A DNA stretch of 5,252 nt from NCBI GenBank assembly GCA_027083485.1, contig JALWOO010000449.1, positions 1-5,252 on the forward strand. Reading direction: 5' to 3'. The notes beneath the pieces are model-generated. The model saw only the letters and a program-made list of their open reading frames with translations, searched no databases and was not told where the DNA came from. The DNA is from Amylibacter sp. (GTDB lineage: Bacteria; Pseudomonadota; Alphaproteobacteria; Rhodobacterales; Rhodobacteraceae). Positions 1 through 4,416 of this stretch are shown here, in pieces (the stretch's first letter is position 1; every line of letters begins with the position of its first letter). The translations under genes were made by a program, and so were the position numbers.

Positions 1-264
1 TTGCCGAAACAGGCCGATGGTTTTGATATGCCCGGTCAGACCTTCCAGCCCCAGATCCAGCATTTTTTGCGGCGTATCGGCGATTTTGAACAAATCGCGC
101 GTGGCGCGGTTCACACCGGCATCGGTAGCCTGTGCGGACAGGGCCACCGCCACCACCAGCGTATAGACATTCACATGTTCCAGCTCGCCTTTCGGTTCCG
201 GTTCGGAATCGCGAAAGCGGGTGAAAATCTTGTAAATCGTGTGATAGTCGCGTTGTTTGGCCAT
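1..264 (-). CDS. nth: Endonuclease III, N-terminal part (cut by window edge)
   Basis: This is the first 88 codons of a DNA glycosylase/AP lyase that removes oxidised pyrimidines in base excision repair. The visible protein starts MAKQRDYHTI and carries the family signature LSAQATD at residues 42-48, followed by GVNRAT (50-55) and HIKTIGL near residues 79-85, all matching the N-terminal helical domain of Nth. The helix-hairpin-helix, the catalytic Lys and Asp and the C-terminal four-cysteine iron-sulfur loop of this roughly 210-residue family would lie outside the window, so catalytic integrity cannot be judged. The ATG at 264 was chosen because no in-frame ATG lies just upstream and the MAKQ start matches my memory of homologues. 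No clear Shine-Dalgarno precedes it. The gene is divergent from the ada-like gene at 368. Confidence 0.93.
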   Translation of the reverse strand, partial: MAKQRDYHTIYKIFTRFRDSEPEPKGELEHVNVYTLVVAVALSAQATDAGVNRATRDLFKIADTPQKMLDLGLEGLTGHIKTIGLFRQ

Positions 265-335
265 GGCGGGGTTTTGCCATGCCAGACCGCCCCTGCCAAG
301 AGCAATGCGCATGTTTCGGGTGGTTGTGCGCCGCT

Positions 336-351
336 CTATTGCGCATAATAG
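336..351. promoter_or_regulatory. Possible divergent operator/promoter between nth and ada-like gene
   Basis: The roughly 100-bp gap between the two divergent repair genes contains CTATT (336-340) and AATAG (347-351) as an inverted repeat around GCGCAT. The heptamer TGCGCAT at 340-346 has a second copy at 306-312. CATAAT at 344-349 resembles a -10 box for the rightward gene, but no good -35 hexamer sits 16-18 bp upstream. The GCGCA core recalls the E. coli Ada box, but this short match could be chance in GC-rich DNA. Confidence 0.25.
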
Positions 352-367
352 CGACAAAGGAGCCGGA

Positions 368-1219
368 ATGTCCCAAGACCCCTATCATCACGCGGTTATT
401 GCCCGCGCCATTGCCCATATTGGCGAAACCGTCGGCCAGCAGCCCCGCCTTGAGGAAGTCGCCGCCGCCGTTGGTCTGTCGCCGGCGCATTTTCAGCGTG
501 TGTTCAGCCAATGGGTCGGAGTCAGCCCGAAACGCTATCAGCAATATCTGACGCTGGACCATGCCAAACGCCTGCTGGCGGAACGGTTTACCGTGCTGGA
601 TACGGCCCATGCCACCGGCCTGTCGGGCACGGGGCGGCTGCATGATCTGTTTCTGACATGGGAGGCCATGAGCCCGGGGGAATACGCGGCCAAAGGCAAG
701 GGGCTGACCATCCGCTGGGGCTGGTTTGATTCGCCCTTTGGCGACATGCTGGTGATGGGCACGGCGCGGGGGATTTGCGGGCTGGGGTTCAGCGCCGAAA
801 CCGGGCGCGAGCCTGCCTTGCAGGACATGATGGCCCGCTGGCCCGAAGCCCGTTTCATTCAGGATCGCGAGGCCCTGCACGAGCCGGTTGCGCGGTTGCT
901 GAGCGGAGGCAAGGCGCGGTTGTTGATGATCGGCGCGCCATTCCAGATCAAGGTCTGGGAGGCCCTTCTGGCGATCCCGTCAGGGCAGGTGACCACCTAT
1001 GGCGAAATTGCCCGCCACATCGGAAATCCCAAGGCCGTGCGCGCCGTGGGCACAGCCGTGGGGCGCAATCCGGTCAGCTGGTTGATCCCTTGCCATCGGG
1101 CTTTGCGAAAATCCGGCGGGCTGGGCGGGTATCATTGGGGTTTGCCGGTGAAACGCGCCATGCTGGCATGGGAGGCTGCGCGGTTTGATGCCGATGAGGA
1201 CAGGCAAAAAACGGCTTAA
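368..1219 (+). CDS. ada: AraC-HTH / methylated-DNA-protein-cysteine methyltransferase (Ada-like, lacks N-terminal zinc domain)
   Basis: This 283-residue fusion protein transfers the alkyl group from O6-alkylguanine (or O4-alkylthymine) in DNA to its own cysteine, a suicide repair reaction. Residues about 5-105 form an AraC-type helix-turn-helix region (EEVAAAVGLSPAHFQRVF, then GVSPKRYQQYL). Residues about 113-185 fit the alkyltransferase N-terminal subdomain. Residues about 190-270 are the catalytic domain, with the IPCHR motif (acceptor Cys242), the RAVG segment holding the likely arginine finger (Arg225), TTYGEIA (209-215) and a GGYHWG loop (253-258). E. coli Ada has an additional N-terminal zinc/methylphosphotriester domain with four cysteines, which is absent here. 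The ATG at 368 is preferred because AAAGGAG at 356-362 lies 5 bases upstream. The open frame extends to 257 but that extension has no family similarity. It is divergent from nth, suggesting a DNA-repair locus. Confidence 0.93.
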   Translation: MSQDPYHHAVIARAIAHIGETVGQQPRLEEVAAAVGLSPAHFQRVFSQWVGVSPKRYQQYLTLDHAKRLLAERFTVLDTAHATGLSGTGRLHDLFLTWEAMSPGEYAAKGKGLTIRWGWFDSPFGDMLVMGTARGICGLGFSAETGREPALQDMMARWPEARFIQDREALHEPVARLLSGGKARLLMIGAPFQIKVWEALLAIPSGQVTTYGEIARHIGNPKAVRAVGTAVGRNPVSWLIPCHRALRKSGGLGGYHWGLPVKRAMLAWEAARFDADEDRQKTA

Positions 1220-1226
1220 GCAGGCT

Positions 1227-1266
1227 GTTTGAACAGGCATGGCTTGAAACTTGCACGGGCATGCCC
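1227..1266. promoter_or_regulatory. Palindromic intergenic region upstream of the OmpA-like gene
   Basis: The 82-bp gap after the ada-like gene holds GTTTGAA (1227-1233) and TTGAAAC (1244-1250), which form an interrupted inverted repeat with one central mismatch per arm. The perfect 10-bp palindrome GGGCATGCCC follows at 1257-1266. TTGAAA at 1244-1249 could act as a -35 box, but the -10 candidate 18 bp downstream (AATACA, 1268-1273) is poor. No U-tract follows either repeat, so a terminator for the upstream gene is not supported. The region probably contains the promoter of the lipoprotein gene. Confidence 0.25.
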
Positions 1267-1301
1267 AAATACATAGGGAAAAGCCGTAAAGGAGCAGTCT
1301 C

Positions 1302-1943
1302 ATGGCATTAACCAAACCCATCGGTTTCATTGCCGTCGCCGCCTTTGGCCTGAGCGCCTGTGTCGATGCCAATGATCCTGACTATCAAAAAACCCGCAAC
1401 GGGGCCGCGATCGGGGCCGTTCTCGGGGCGGCGACGCAGATTATCGCCGGGAACAGCGGGCGTTCAACCCTGAAAGCCGCCGTGGTCGGGGGCGCTGTCG
1501 GCGCCGCCATTGGCCATTCGCTCGACAAACAGGAAAAAGACCTGCGCCGCGATATGGCCGGCAGCGGGGCGGTGATTACCAACAATGGCAAGGAACTGGT
1601 GGTGACCCTGCCCGAAGCGATCACCTTTGACACCGACAGCACCTATGTGCGGCCCGGATTGCAAGGGCATCTGGCGCGGCTGGCCAATAACCTGCAAAGC
1701 TATCCGGACAGCACCATCGACATTATCGGCCACACCGATAGCGTCGGCGACAGCGCCTATAACCAGAACCTGTCCGCACGGCGCGCGCAGGCGGTGAGTG
1801 CGATTTTGATTTCCAGCGGCGTGCCCTCTGGCCGGATCCGCTCCTATGGTCTTGGTGAAACCAGCCCGATTGCCAGCAACGACACCGCCGCGGGCCGTGC
1901 CCAGAACCGGCGCGTTGAAGTGGTTATTCGCCCGACGTCATAA
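1302..1943 (+). CDS. OmpA-family outer-membrane lipoprotein, glycine-zipper type
   Basis: This 213-residue protein is predicted to be a lipoprotein that ties the outer membrane to peptidoglycan. The N-terminus is a signal peptide ending in the lipobox LSAC, with lipidated Cys20. Val follows at +2, so inner-membrane retention is not indicated. Residues about 34-72 are a glycine/alanine-rich zipper segment (AAIGAVLGAA and VVGGAVGAAIG). Residues about 98-211 form the OmpA C-terminal domain. GHTD ends in Asp146 and NQNLSARRAQ contains Arg161, the two peptidoglycan-binding positions with the same 15-residue spacing as E. coli OmpA Asp271/Arg286. The architecture resembles E. coli YiaD. AAAGGAG at 1288-1294 lies 7 bases before the ATG. 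A strong terminator directly follows, so the gene ends its own transcript. Confidence 0.93.
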   Translation: MALTKPIGFIAVAAFGLSACVDANDPDYQKTRNGAAIGAVLGAATQIIAGNSGRSTLKAAVVGGAVGAAIGHSLDKQEKDLRRDMAGSGAVITNNGKELVVTLPEAITFDTDSTYVRPGLQGHLARLANNLQSYPDSTIDIIGHTDSVGDSAYNQNLSARRAQAVSAILISSGVPSGRIRSYGLGETSPIASNDTAAGRAQNRRVEVVIRPTS

Positions 1944-1947
1944 CGAC

Positions 1948-1984
1948 AAACCGCCGGAATGCGTCCCTCCTGTTCCGGCGGTTT
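1948..1984 (+). terminator. Rho-independent terminator after the OmpA-like gene
   Basis: A perfect 12-bp stem, AAACCGCCGGAA (1948-1959) with TTCCGGCGGTTT (1973-1984), encloses a 13-base loop and is followed by the T-rich tail CGTCTTGTT. It begins 4 bases after the stop codon at 1941-1943. The symmetric A and T ends might let it act weakly in the other direction too, but no gene arrives from that side. The tail overlaps the proposed -35 box of the next gene. Confidence 0.9.
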
Positions 1985-1988
1985 CGTC

Positions 1989-2027
1989 TTGTTCCCCTGC
2001 CCTGCCCCCCCTATCATTCAGGGCAGG
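1989..2027 (+). promoter_or_regulatory. Promoter of the GntR-type regulator with overlapping inverted-repeat operator candidate
   Basis: TTGTTC (1989-1994) and TATCAT (2012-2017) are separated by 17 bp, a good sigma70-type arrangement whose -10 matches five of six consensus bases. A perfect 9-bp inverted repeat, CCTGCCCTG (1996-2004) and CAGGGCAGG (2019-2027), flanks the -10 box. The predicted transcript would start near 2024, just before the Shine-Dalgarno AGGAGG at 2025-2030, so the repeat would mostly act as DNA rather than RNA. Autoregulation by the gene product is an inference from family habit. Confidence 0.5.
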
Positions 2028-2040
2028 AGGAACAGGACAA

Positions 2041-2808
2041 ATGCCTTTTCAGAAAATCAGACAGGAACGGGTTGCCGAAACGGTTCAGCGCCAGATCGAA
2101 CAGTTGATTTTGCGCGGTATCCTGCGCCCCGGTGAACGGCTGCCGTCAGAGCGGGATCTGGCGGAACGGCTTGGCGTGTCGCGGCCCTCGGTGCGCGAAG
2201 CCATCGCCCGACTGGTCGAGCAAGGGCTGCTGAACACCCGCGCAGGCTCCGGCATTTATGTGGCGAATGTGCTGGGGTCGGCCTTTTCCGAACCGCTGAT
2301 CCAGCTGTTTTCCAGCCACGAGGAAGCGCTGTTTGATTACCTGTCCTTTCGCCGTGATCTGGAAGGGCTGGCAGCAGAGCGCGCCGCGCGCATGTCTTCG
2401 GATACGGACCTGAAGGTGATTACCGCGATTTTTCGCAAAATGGAAAACGCCCATACCAAACGCAATCCGGCAGAGGAGGCCGCGCTGGATGCGGAATTCC
2501 ACATGGCGATTGTCGAGGCCTCGCACAATGTTTTCATGTTGCACATGATGCGCTCCATGTTCGAAATGCTGCGCGCCGGTGTGTTTTACAATCGGCAGGT
2601 GATGTTCAAGGTGCGTACCACGCGGGCGGCCCTGCTGGATCAGCACCGCGCCATACATGATGCCATTGTCAATCGGGATCCCGCCAAGGCCCGCGCTGCC
2701 ATCGAGGCGCATTTGGGGTTTGTGGAACACTGCATGCATCAGGAGAAAAAGGCCGATGCCAACGAGGAAGTGGCCAAGCTGCGGTTTGCCCAGGAGATGG
2801 AACGCTAA
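2041..2808 (+). CDS. GntR-family transcriptional regulator, FadR subfamily with FCD ligand domain
   Basis: This 255-residue protein is a likely metabolite-responsive repressor of the PdhR/LldR/FadR type. Residues about 10-75 form the winged helix, with GERLPSERDLAERLGVSRPS (31-50) covering the conserved arginine-containing turn and the start of the recognition helix, and RAGSGIYVA (67-75) as the wing. Residues about 95-228 are an FCD domain. Asp150 and His154 (DAEFH), His202 (LLDQHRAI) and His224 (EAHLGF) match the metal-binding Asp-x3-His, His, His set, so a carboxylate ligand held through a metal ion is likely from family knowledge. The effector and targets cannot be read from this window because no metabolic gene adjoins. 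The ATG at 2041 is preferred over the longer open frame from 1846, which crosses the upstream gene and its terminator. AGGAGG at 2025-2030 lies 10 bases before it. Confidence 0.93.
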   Translation: MPFQKIRQERVAETVQRQIEQLILRGILRPGERLPSERDLAERLGVSRPSVREAIARLVEQGLLNTRAGSGIYVANVLGSAFSEPLIQLFSSHEEALFDYLSFRRDLEGLAAERAARMSSDTDLKVITAIFRKMENAHTKRNPAEEAALDAEFHMAIVEASHNVFMLHMMRSMFEMLRAGVFYNRQVMFKVRTTRAALLDQHRAIHDAIVNRDPAKARAAIEAHLGFVEHCMHQEKKADANEEVAKLRFAQEMER

Positions 2809-2826
2809 ATTGAGCGTTTCGCGTTA

Positions 2827-2857
2827 GGGGGCTCTGCCCCCAAACCCTGCGGGTTTT
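2827..2857 (+). terminator. Tandem hairpins after the regulator, probable terminator within an intergenic repeat unit
   Basis: Two adjoining perfect hairpins lie 18 bases after the regulator's stop codon. The first is GGGGGC (2827-2832) with GCCCCC (2836-2841) around TCT. The second is AAACCC (2842-2847) with GGGTTT (2851-2856) around TGC, followed by one more T and then a C-run. The second looks like a weak Rho-independent terminator. The unit continues as CCCCCGGGATATTTGG at 2858-2873. From memory, similar GGGGGCTCTGCCCCC...GGGATATTT sequences recur between genes in Rhodobacteraceae, so this may be a dispersed repeat used as a transcript end. Confidence 0.55.
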
Positions 2858-2879
2858 CCCCCGGGATATTTGGACGAAT

Positions 2880-3148
2880 TCGAAAGAGTGGAACAATAGC
2901 TGCAGCCCCGCGATGCCGGTGGCATGCAGGGGGATTACCTGGAAGGTGGTAAGGAGGCGGGCCCGCCGTGCGGTTGTGCCAATCAGGGGTGCCAGCCCTG
3001 CTACCTGTGATCAAAAGCGGAGTGTTCCGCCTGGTAAATTGGCGATCCGGATGGATTATCCGAACCAAATACCACTGTGACGTCGGGAATGGTTATACGG
3101 TTAAGTGGCAAGGATTGTGTTAAGCCGGCGTACGGTCCCTCCGGCAAA
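2880..3148. other. Hairpin-rich intergenic island, function unknown (possible structured RNA or decayed element)
   Basis: This stretch lies between the terminator of the regulator and the terminator of the atp operon. No recognisable protein gene covers it. It contains successive inverted repeats: 2906-2932 (11 bp with two single-base bulges, 3-base loop); GGCGGGCCCGCC at 2956-2967, a perfect 12-bp palindrome; CAGGG/CCCTG at 2984-3000; GCGGA/TCCGC at 3017-3030; an imperfect 14-bp hairpin at 3032-3074 (TGGTA/TACCA, TTGG/CCAA, CGGAT/ATCCG); and GCCGG/CCGGC at 3124-3145. A weak rightward promoter could be TTGGAC (2870-2875) with AACAAT (2892-2897), 16 bp apart. I do not recognise RNase P RNA, SRP RNA, tmRNA, 6S RNA, a tRNA or a known riboswitch motif in it. 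Confidence 0.3.
2968..3123 (+). CDS. Doubtful 51-residue open frame with a perfect Shine-Dalgarno
   Basis: A GTG at 2968 opens a 51-codon frame ending at TAA 3121-3123, and AAGGAGG at 2951-2957 lies 10 bases upstream. The peptide is rich in tryptophan and cysteine (three each) and ends near YTVKWQGLC. I recognise no family. Against it, there is no ATG, the frame opens only after a TAA at 2950-2952, third-position GC is only about 57 percent by hand count (29 of 51), and the sequence folds into several hairpins. It is listed because of the strong ribosome-binding match only. Confidence 0.12.
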   Translation: MRLCQSGVPALLPVIKSGVFRLVNWRSGWIIRTKYHCDVGNGYTVKWQGLC

Positions 3149-3181
3149 GAAAAACCCCGCACCAGCGGTACGGGGTTTTTC
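3149..3181. terminator. Bidirectional-looking Rho-independent terminator downstream of atpF
   Basis: An 11-bp stem, GAAAAACCCCG (3149-3159) with CGGGGTTTTTC (3171-3181), continues after one mismatch into ACC (3161-3163) with GGT (3167-3169) around an AGC loop. The stem gives a T-run on both strands: TTTTTCTTT when read leftward and TTTTTCAATT when read rightward. It lies about 50 bases after the atpF stop codon and is the best end point for the atp operon. It could also stop rightward transcripts from the regulator or the island at 2880-3148. Confidence 0.9.
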
Positions 3182-3200
3182 AATTCTTTGCGAAATCAAA

Positions 3201-3235
3201 TTAAAGCGTTTCGACTTTATGTTGAAACCCTCTAA
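3201..3235. repeat. Small palindromic repeat overlapping the atpF stop codon
   Basis: TTAAAGCGTTTC (3201-3212) and GAAACCCTCTAA (3224-3235) form an inverted repeat with 10 of 12 positions paired. In leftward RNA one of the two mismatches becomes a G-U wobble, and the inner GAC/GTT can extend the stem. The right arm includes the atpF stop codon (3232-3234 on the minus strand). From memory, closely similar AAAGCGTTTCGACTTTA palindromes are common intergenic repeats in alphaproteobacteria. It could protect the 3' end of the atp transcript. Confidence 0.5.
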
Positions 3236-3795
3236 TGCAGCTTGTCGCCGACTTCTTTGATGGCGGCGTCAATCAGGCCACCGGCGTCTTTGGCGGTCAT
3301 CTTCTTGGCGATGACCTCGCCTGCCACACCCACTGCGATTGTGGCTGCGGTATCGCGAACCTCTTTCACAGCGGCTGCCTGGGCAGAAGCGATCTGTTCT
3401 TCGGCAGCAGCCAAACGACGTGCAATCGAGGTTTTCAGATCTTCCTGCGCCTGTTTGGCGGCAAGTTCGGCCTCGGCTTTGGCGGTTGCAACGATGTGCT
3501 TGGCCTGTTCCGCGACTTCTTTTTGTTTGCGCTCGTATTCAGCCAGAATGCCCTGGGCCTCTTCACGCAGTTTGCGTGCTTCGTCCAGTTCGGACTGAAT
3601 AGCGACAGCGCGCTCGTCCAGAAGCGTTGTGACCTTGCCGGGCACTTTCAGTTTCAGCAGCACCGCGATGAAGGCCAGAAAGGCGATCATCACCACCCAA
3701 TGGGTGTTGTTCATGCTGAAATAGGCTTCGCCGCTGTTGGCAAGAGCCGGAGACGCGGTCAGGGCCAACAGGCCAAGGGTTGGAAACAGTTTCAT
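3232..3795 (-). CDS. atpF: F0F1 ATP synthase subunit b
   Basis: This 187-residue protein is one of the two peripheral-stalk subunits that hold the F1 head static against rotor torque. Residues 1-19 look like a signal peptide (MKLFPTLGLL, then SPALA before Asn20). Residues about 31-51 are the membrane span (WVVMIAFLAFIAVLL, then KLKVPGK), and about 56-155 are a long Ala/Glu/Lys coiled coil with the usual LLDERAVAIQSELDEA start. The C-terminal segment ends KEVGDKLH. The ATG at 3795 is preferred: the minus strand reads GAAAGGG at 3810-3804, giving AAAGG nine bases upstream. An alternative GTG at 3804 would overlap the atpX stop by four bases (GTGA) but would have no room for a ribosome-binding site. 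It is the last gene of the F0 operon. Confidence 0.95.
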   Translation of the reverse strand: MKLFPTLGLLALTASPALANSGEAYFSMNNTHWVVMIAFLAFIAVLLKLKVPGKVTTLLDERAVAIQSELDEARKLREEAQGILAEYERKQKEVAEQAKHIVATAKAEAELAAKQAQEDLKTSIARRLAAAEEQIASAQAAAVKEVRDTAATIAVGVAGEVIAKKMTAKDAGGLIDAAIKEVGDKLH

Positions 3796-3800
3796 GTCGA

Positions 3801-4337
3801 TCACCCTTTCAACCGGTCGGCAACAGCAGCTTTGATCGCTTTGGCGTCTTCCGCCGCAGGCATCACTGCCTTGACGATTTCGCCTGCTGTATCCGTGGCC
3901 ACTTCCTTGATCGCGGCCATCGCCCCGTCGCGGATTTCCTTGATTGCAGCGTCTGATTCCGCAGCCTTGGCGGCGATTTCAGCGTCGGCCTTGGCAATGG
4001 CAACATCCAGATCTTTTTGAATGTCCGCTTTTGCGGCGGCAACGATTTCACCGGCTTCGGCACGGGCTTTGGCCAAGGCAGCCGTATAGGCTTCTTCGGC
4101 GGCGACCGCTTTTGCTTTCAGCTCTTCGGCTTTGTCCAGGTCACCCTGAATAGCCCCGTGACGTTCGGCCAGAACAGTAGAAATGCGCGGGATCGCCACT
4201 TTGACCAATACAAAGTAGATCACCACAAGCGTCACCACCAACCAGAAAATCTGATTGCCGAACCAGTCAAAGTTCAGCTGAGGCATGCCGACATAATGTT
4301 CAGGCGCCATCACTGCATGTGTTGTTTCAGATGCCAT
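3801..4337 (-). CDS. atpX: F0F1 ATP synthase subunit b'
   Basis: This 178-residue protein is the b-prime partner of AtpF; b and b' form a heterodimeric stalk in photosynthetic bacteria, chloroplasts and many alphaproteobacteria. A short hydrophilic N-terminus leads to [19 protein letters not shown] (17-35), a hallmark of b' proteins, and one membrane span at about residues 28-49. [18 protein letters not shown] (46-63) then starts a long Ala-rich coiled coil that runs to about residue 158. The ATG at 4337 is preferred because GGAGGG on the minus strand (4347-4342) lies just upstream with 4-5 bases between. The upstream ATG at 4349 overlaps that site and has no site of its own. The stop TGA (3803-3801) lies just upstream of the atpF start, so the two are probably translationally coupled. 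Confidence 0.95.
   Translation of the reverse strand: MASETTHAVMAPEHYVGMPQLNFDWFGNQIFWLVVTLVVIYFVLVKVAIPRISTVLAERHGAIQGDLDKAEELKAKAVAAEEAYTAALAKARAEAGEIVAAAKADIQKDLDVAIAKADAEIAAKAAESDAAIKEIRDGAMAAIKEVATDTAGEIVKAVMPAAEDAKAIKAAVADRLKG
3805..3809 (-). promoter_or_regulatory. Shine-Dalgarno deciding the atpF start
   Basis: AAAGG on the minus strand lies inside the end of atpX. It is nine bases before the ATG at 3795 and directly abuts the GTG at 3804, so it supports the ATG and a protein three residues shorter than the longest frame. Confidence 0.6.
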
Positions 4338-4341
4338 AGCA

Positions 4342-4347
4342 CCCTCC
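4342..4347 (-). promoter_or_regulatory. Shine-Dalgarno deciding the atpX start
   Basis: GGAGGG on the minus strand ends 4 bases before the ATG at 4337. Its first G belongs to an upstream in-frame ATG (4349), which would add the residues MEGA, so that longer start is unlikely. Confidence 0.7.
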
Positions 4348-4367
4348 ATAAGCTTGTCTTAGAACCA

Positions 4368-4393
4368 GCACGCGGGGCAGCTGCCCCACGCAC
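4368..4393 (-). promoter_or_regulatory. Intercistronic hairpin between atpE and atpX
   Basis: The centre is the perfect 14-bp palindrome GGGGCAGCTGCCCC (4374-4387). On the minus-strand mRNA the flanking six bases on each side also pair, using G-C and G-U pairs (GUGCGU with GCGUGC). With a 4-base loop this gives a stem of about 11 bp. On the other strand those flanks would have mismatches, so the structure suits the operon mRNA. No U-run follows, so it is more likely an RNA-processing or 3'-protection element than a full terminator. Confidence 0.6.
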
Positions 4394-4416
4394 CAAATCA
4401 ATCGGTTCAAGAGCGC

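Noticed and set aside
1..348. Plus-strand open frame at the left edge
   Set aside because: It lies opposite nth, whose LSAQATD and KTIGL motifs are unmistakable on the minus strand.
257..367. N-terminal extension of the Ada-like protein by 37 residues
   Set aside because: The Shine-Dalgarno at 356-362 and domain similarity start support the ATG at 368. The extension covers the divergent promoter region and part of the nth start.
1846..2040. Extended GntR-type frame starting inside the OmpA-like gene
   Set aside because: It would run through the strong terminator at 1948-1984 and the promoter. The ATG at 2041 has its own Shine-Dalgarno.
2146..2739. Minus-strand open frame of 197 codons opposite the GntR-type gene
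   Set aside because: The plus-strand frame has full winged-helix and FCD motifs. The opposite translation is His- and Gln-rich without family features, typical of antisense.
2913..3080. Arg-rich 55-codon ATG frame on the plus strand
   Set aside because: It has no Shine-Dalgarno. Its ATG is inside the stem at 2906-2932, and the composition is that of chance translation of GC-rich DNA.
3099..3125. GTTAAGT and GTTAAGC as possible integron attC core sites
   Set aside because: No matching RYYYAAC partner sits at attC spacing, and no integrase or cassette gene is nearby.
2805..3183. Minus-strand open frames in the intergenic island (2805-3068 and 3001-3183)
   Set aside because: Neither has a ribosome-binding site or recognisable composition. 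One begins within the terminator stem at 3149-3181 and the other runs through the tandem hairpins.
3235..4020. Long plus-strand open frame of 261 codons opposite atpF and atpX
   Set aside because: It is the antisense of two Ala/Glu/Lys-rich coiled-coil genes, whose codon use leaves the opposite strand free of stops. Its translation resembles no family and crosses two clear ATP synthase genes.
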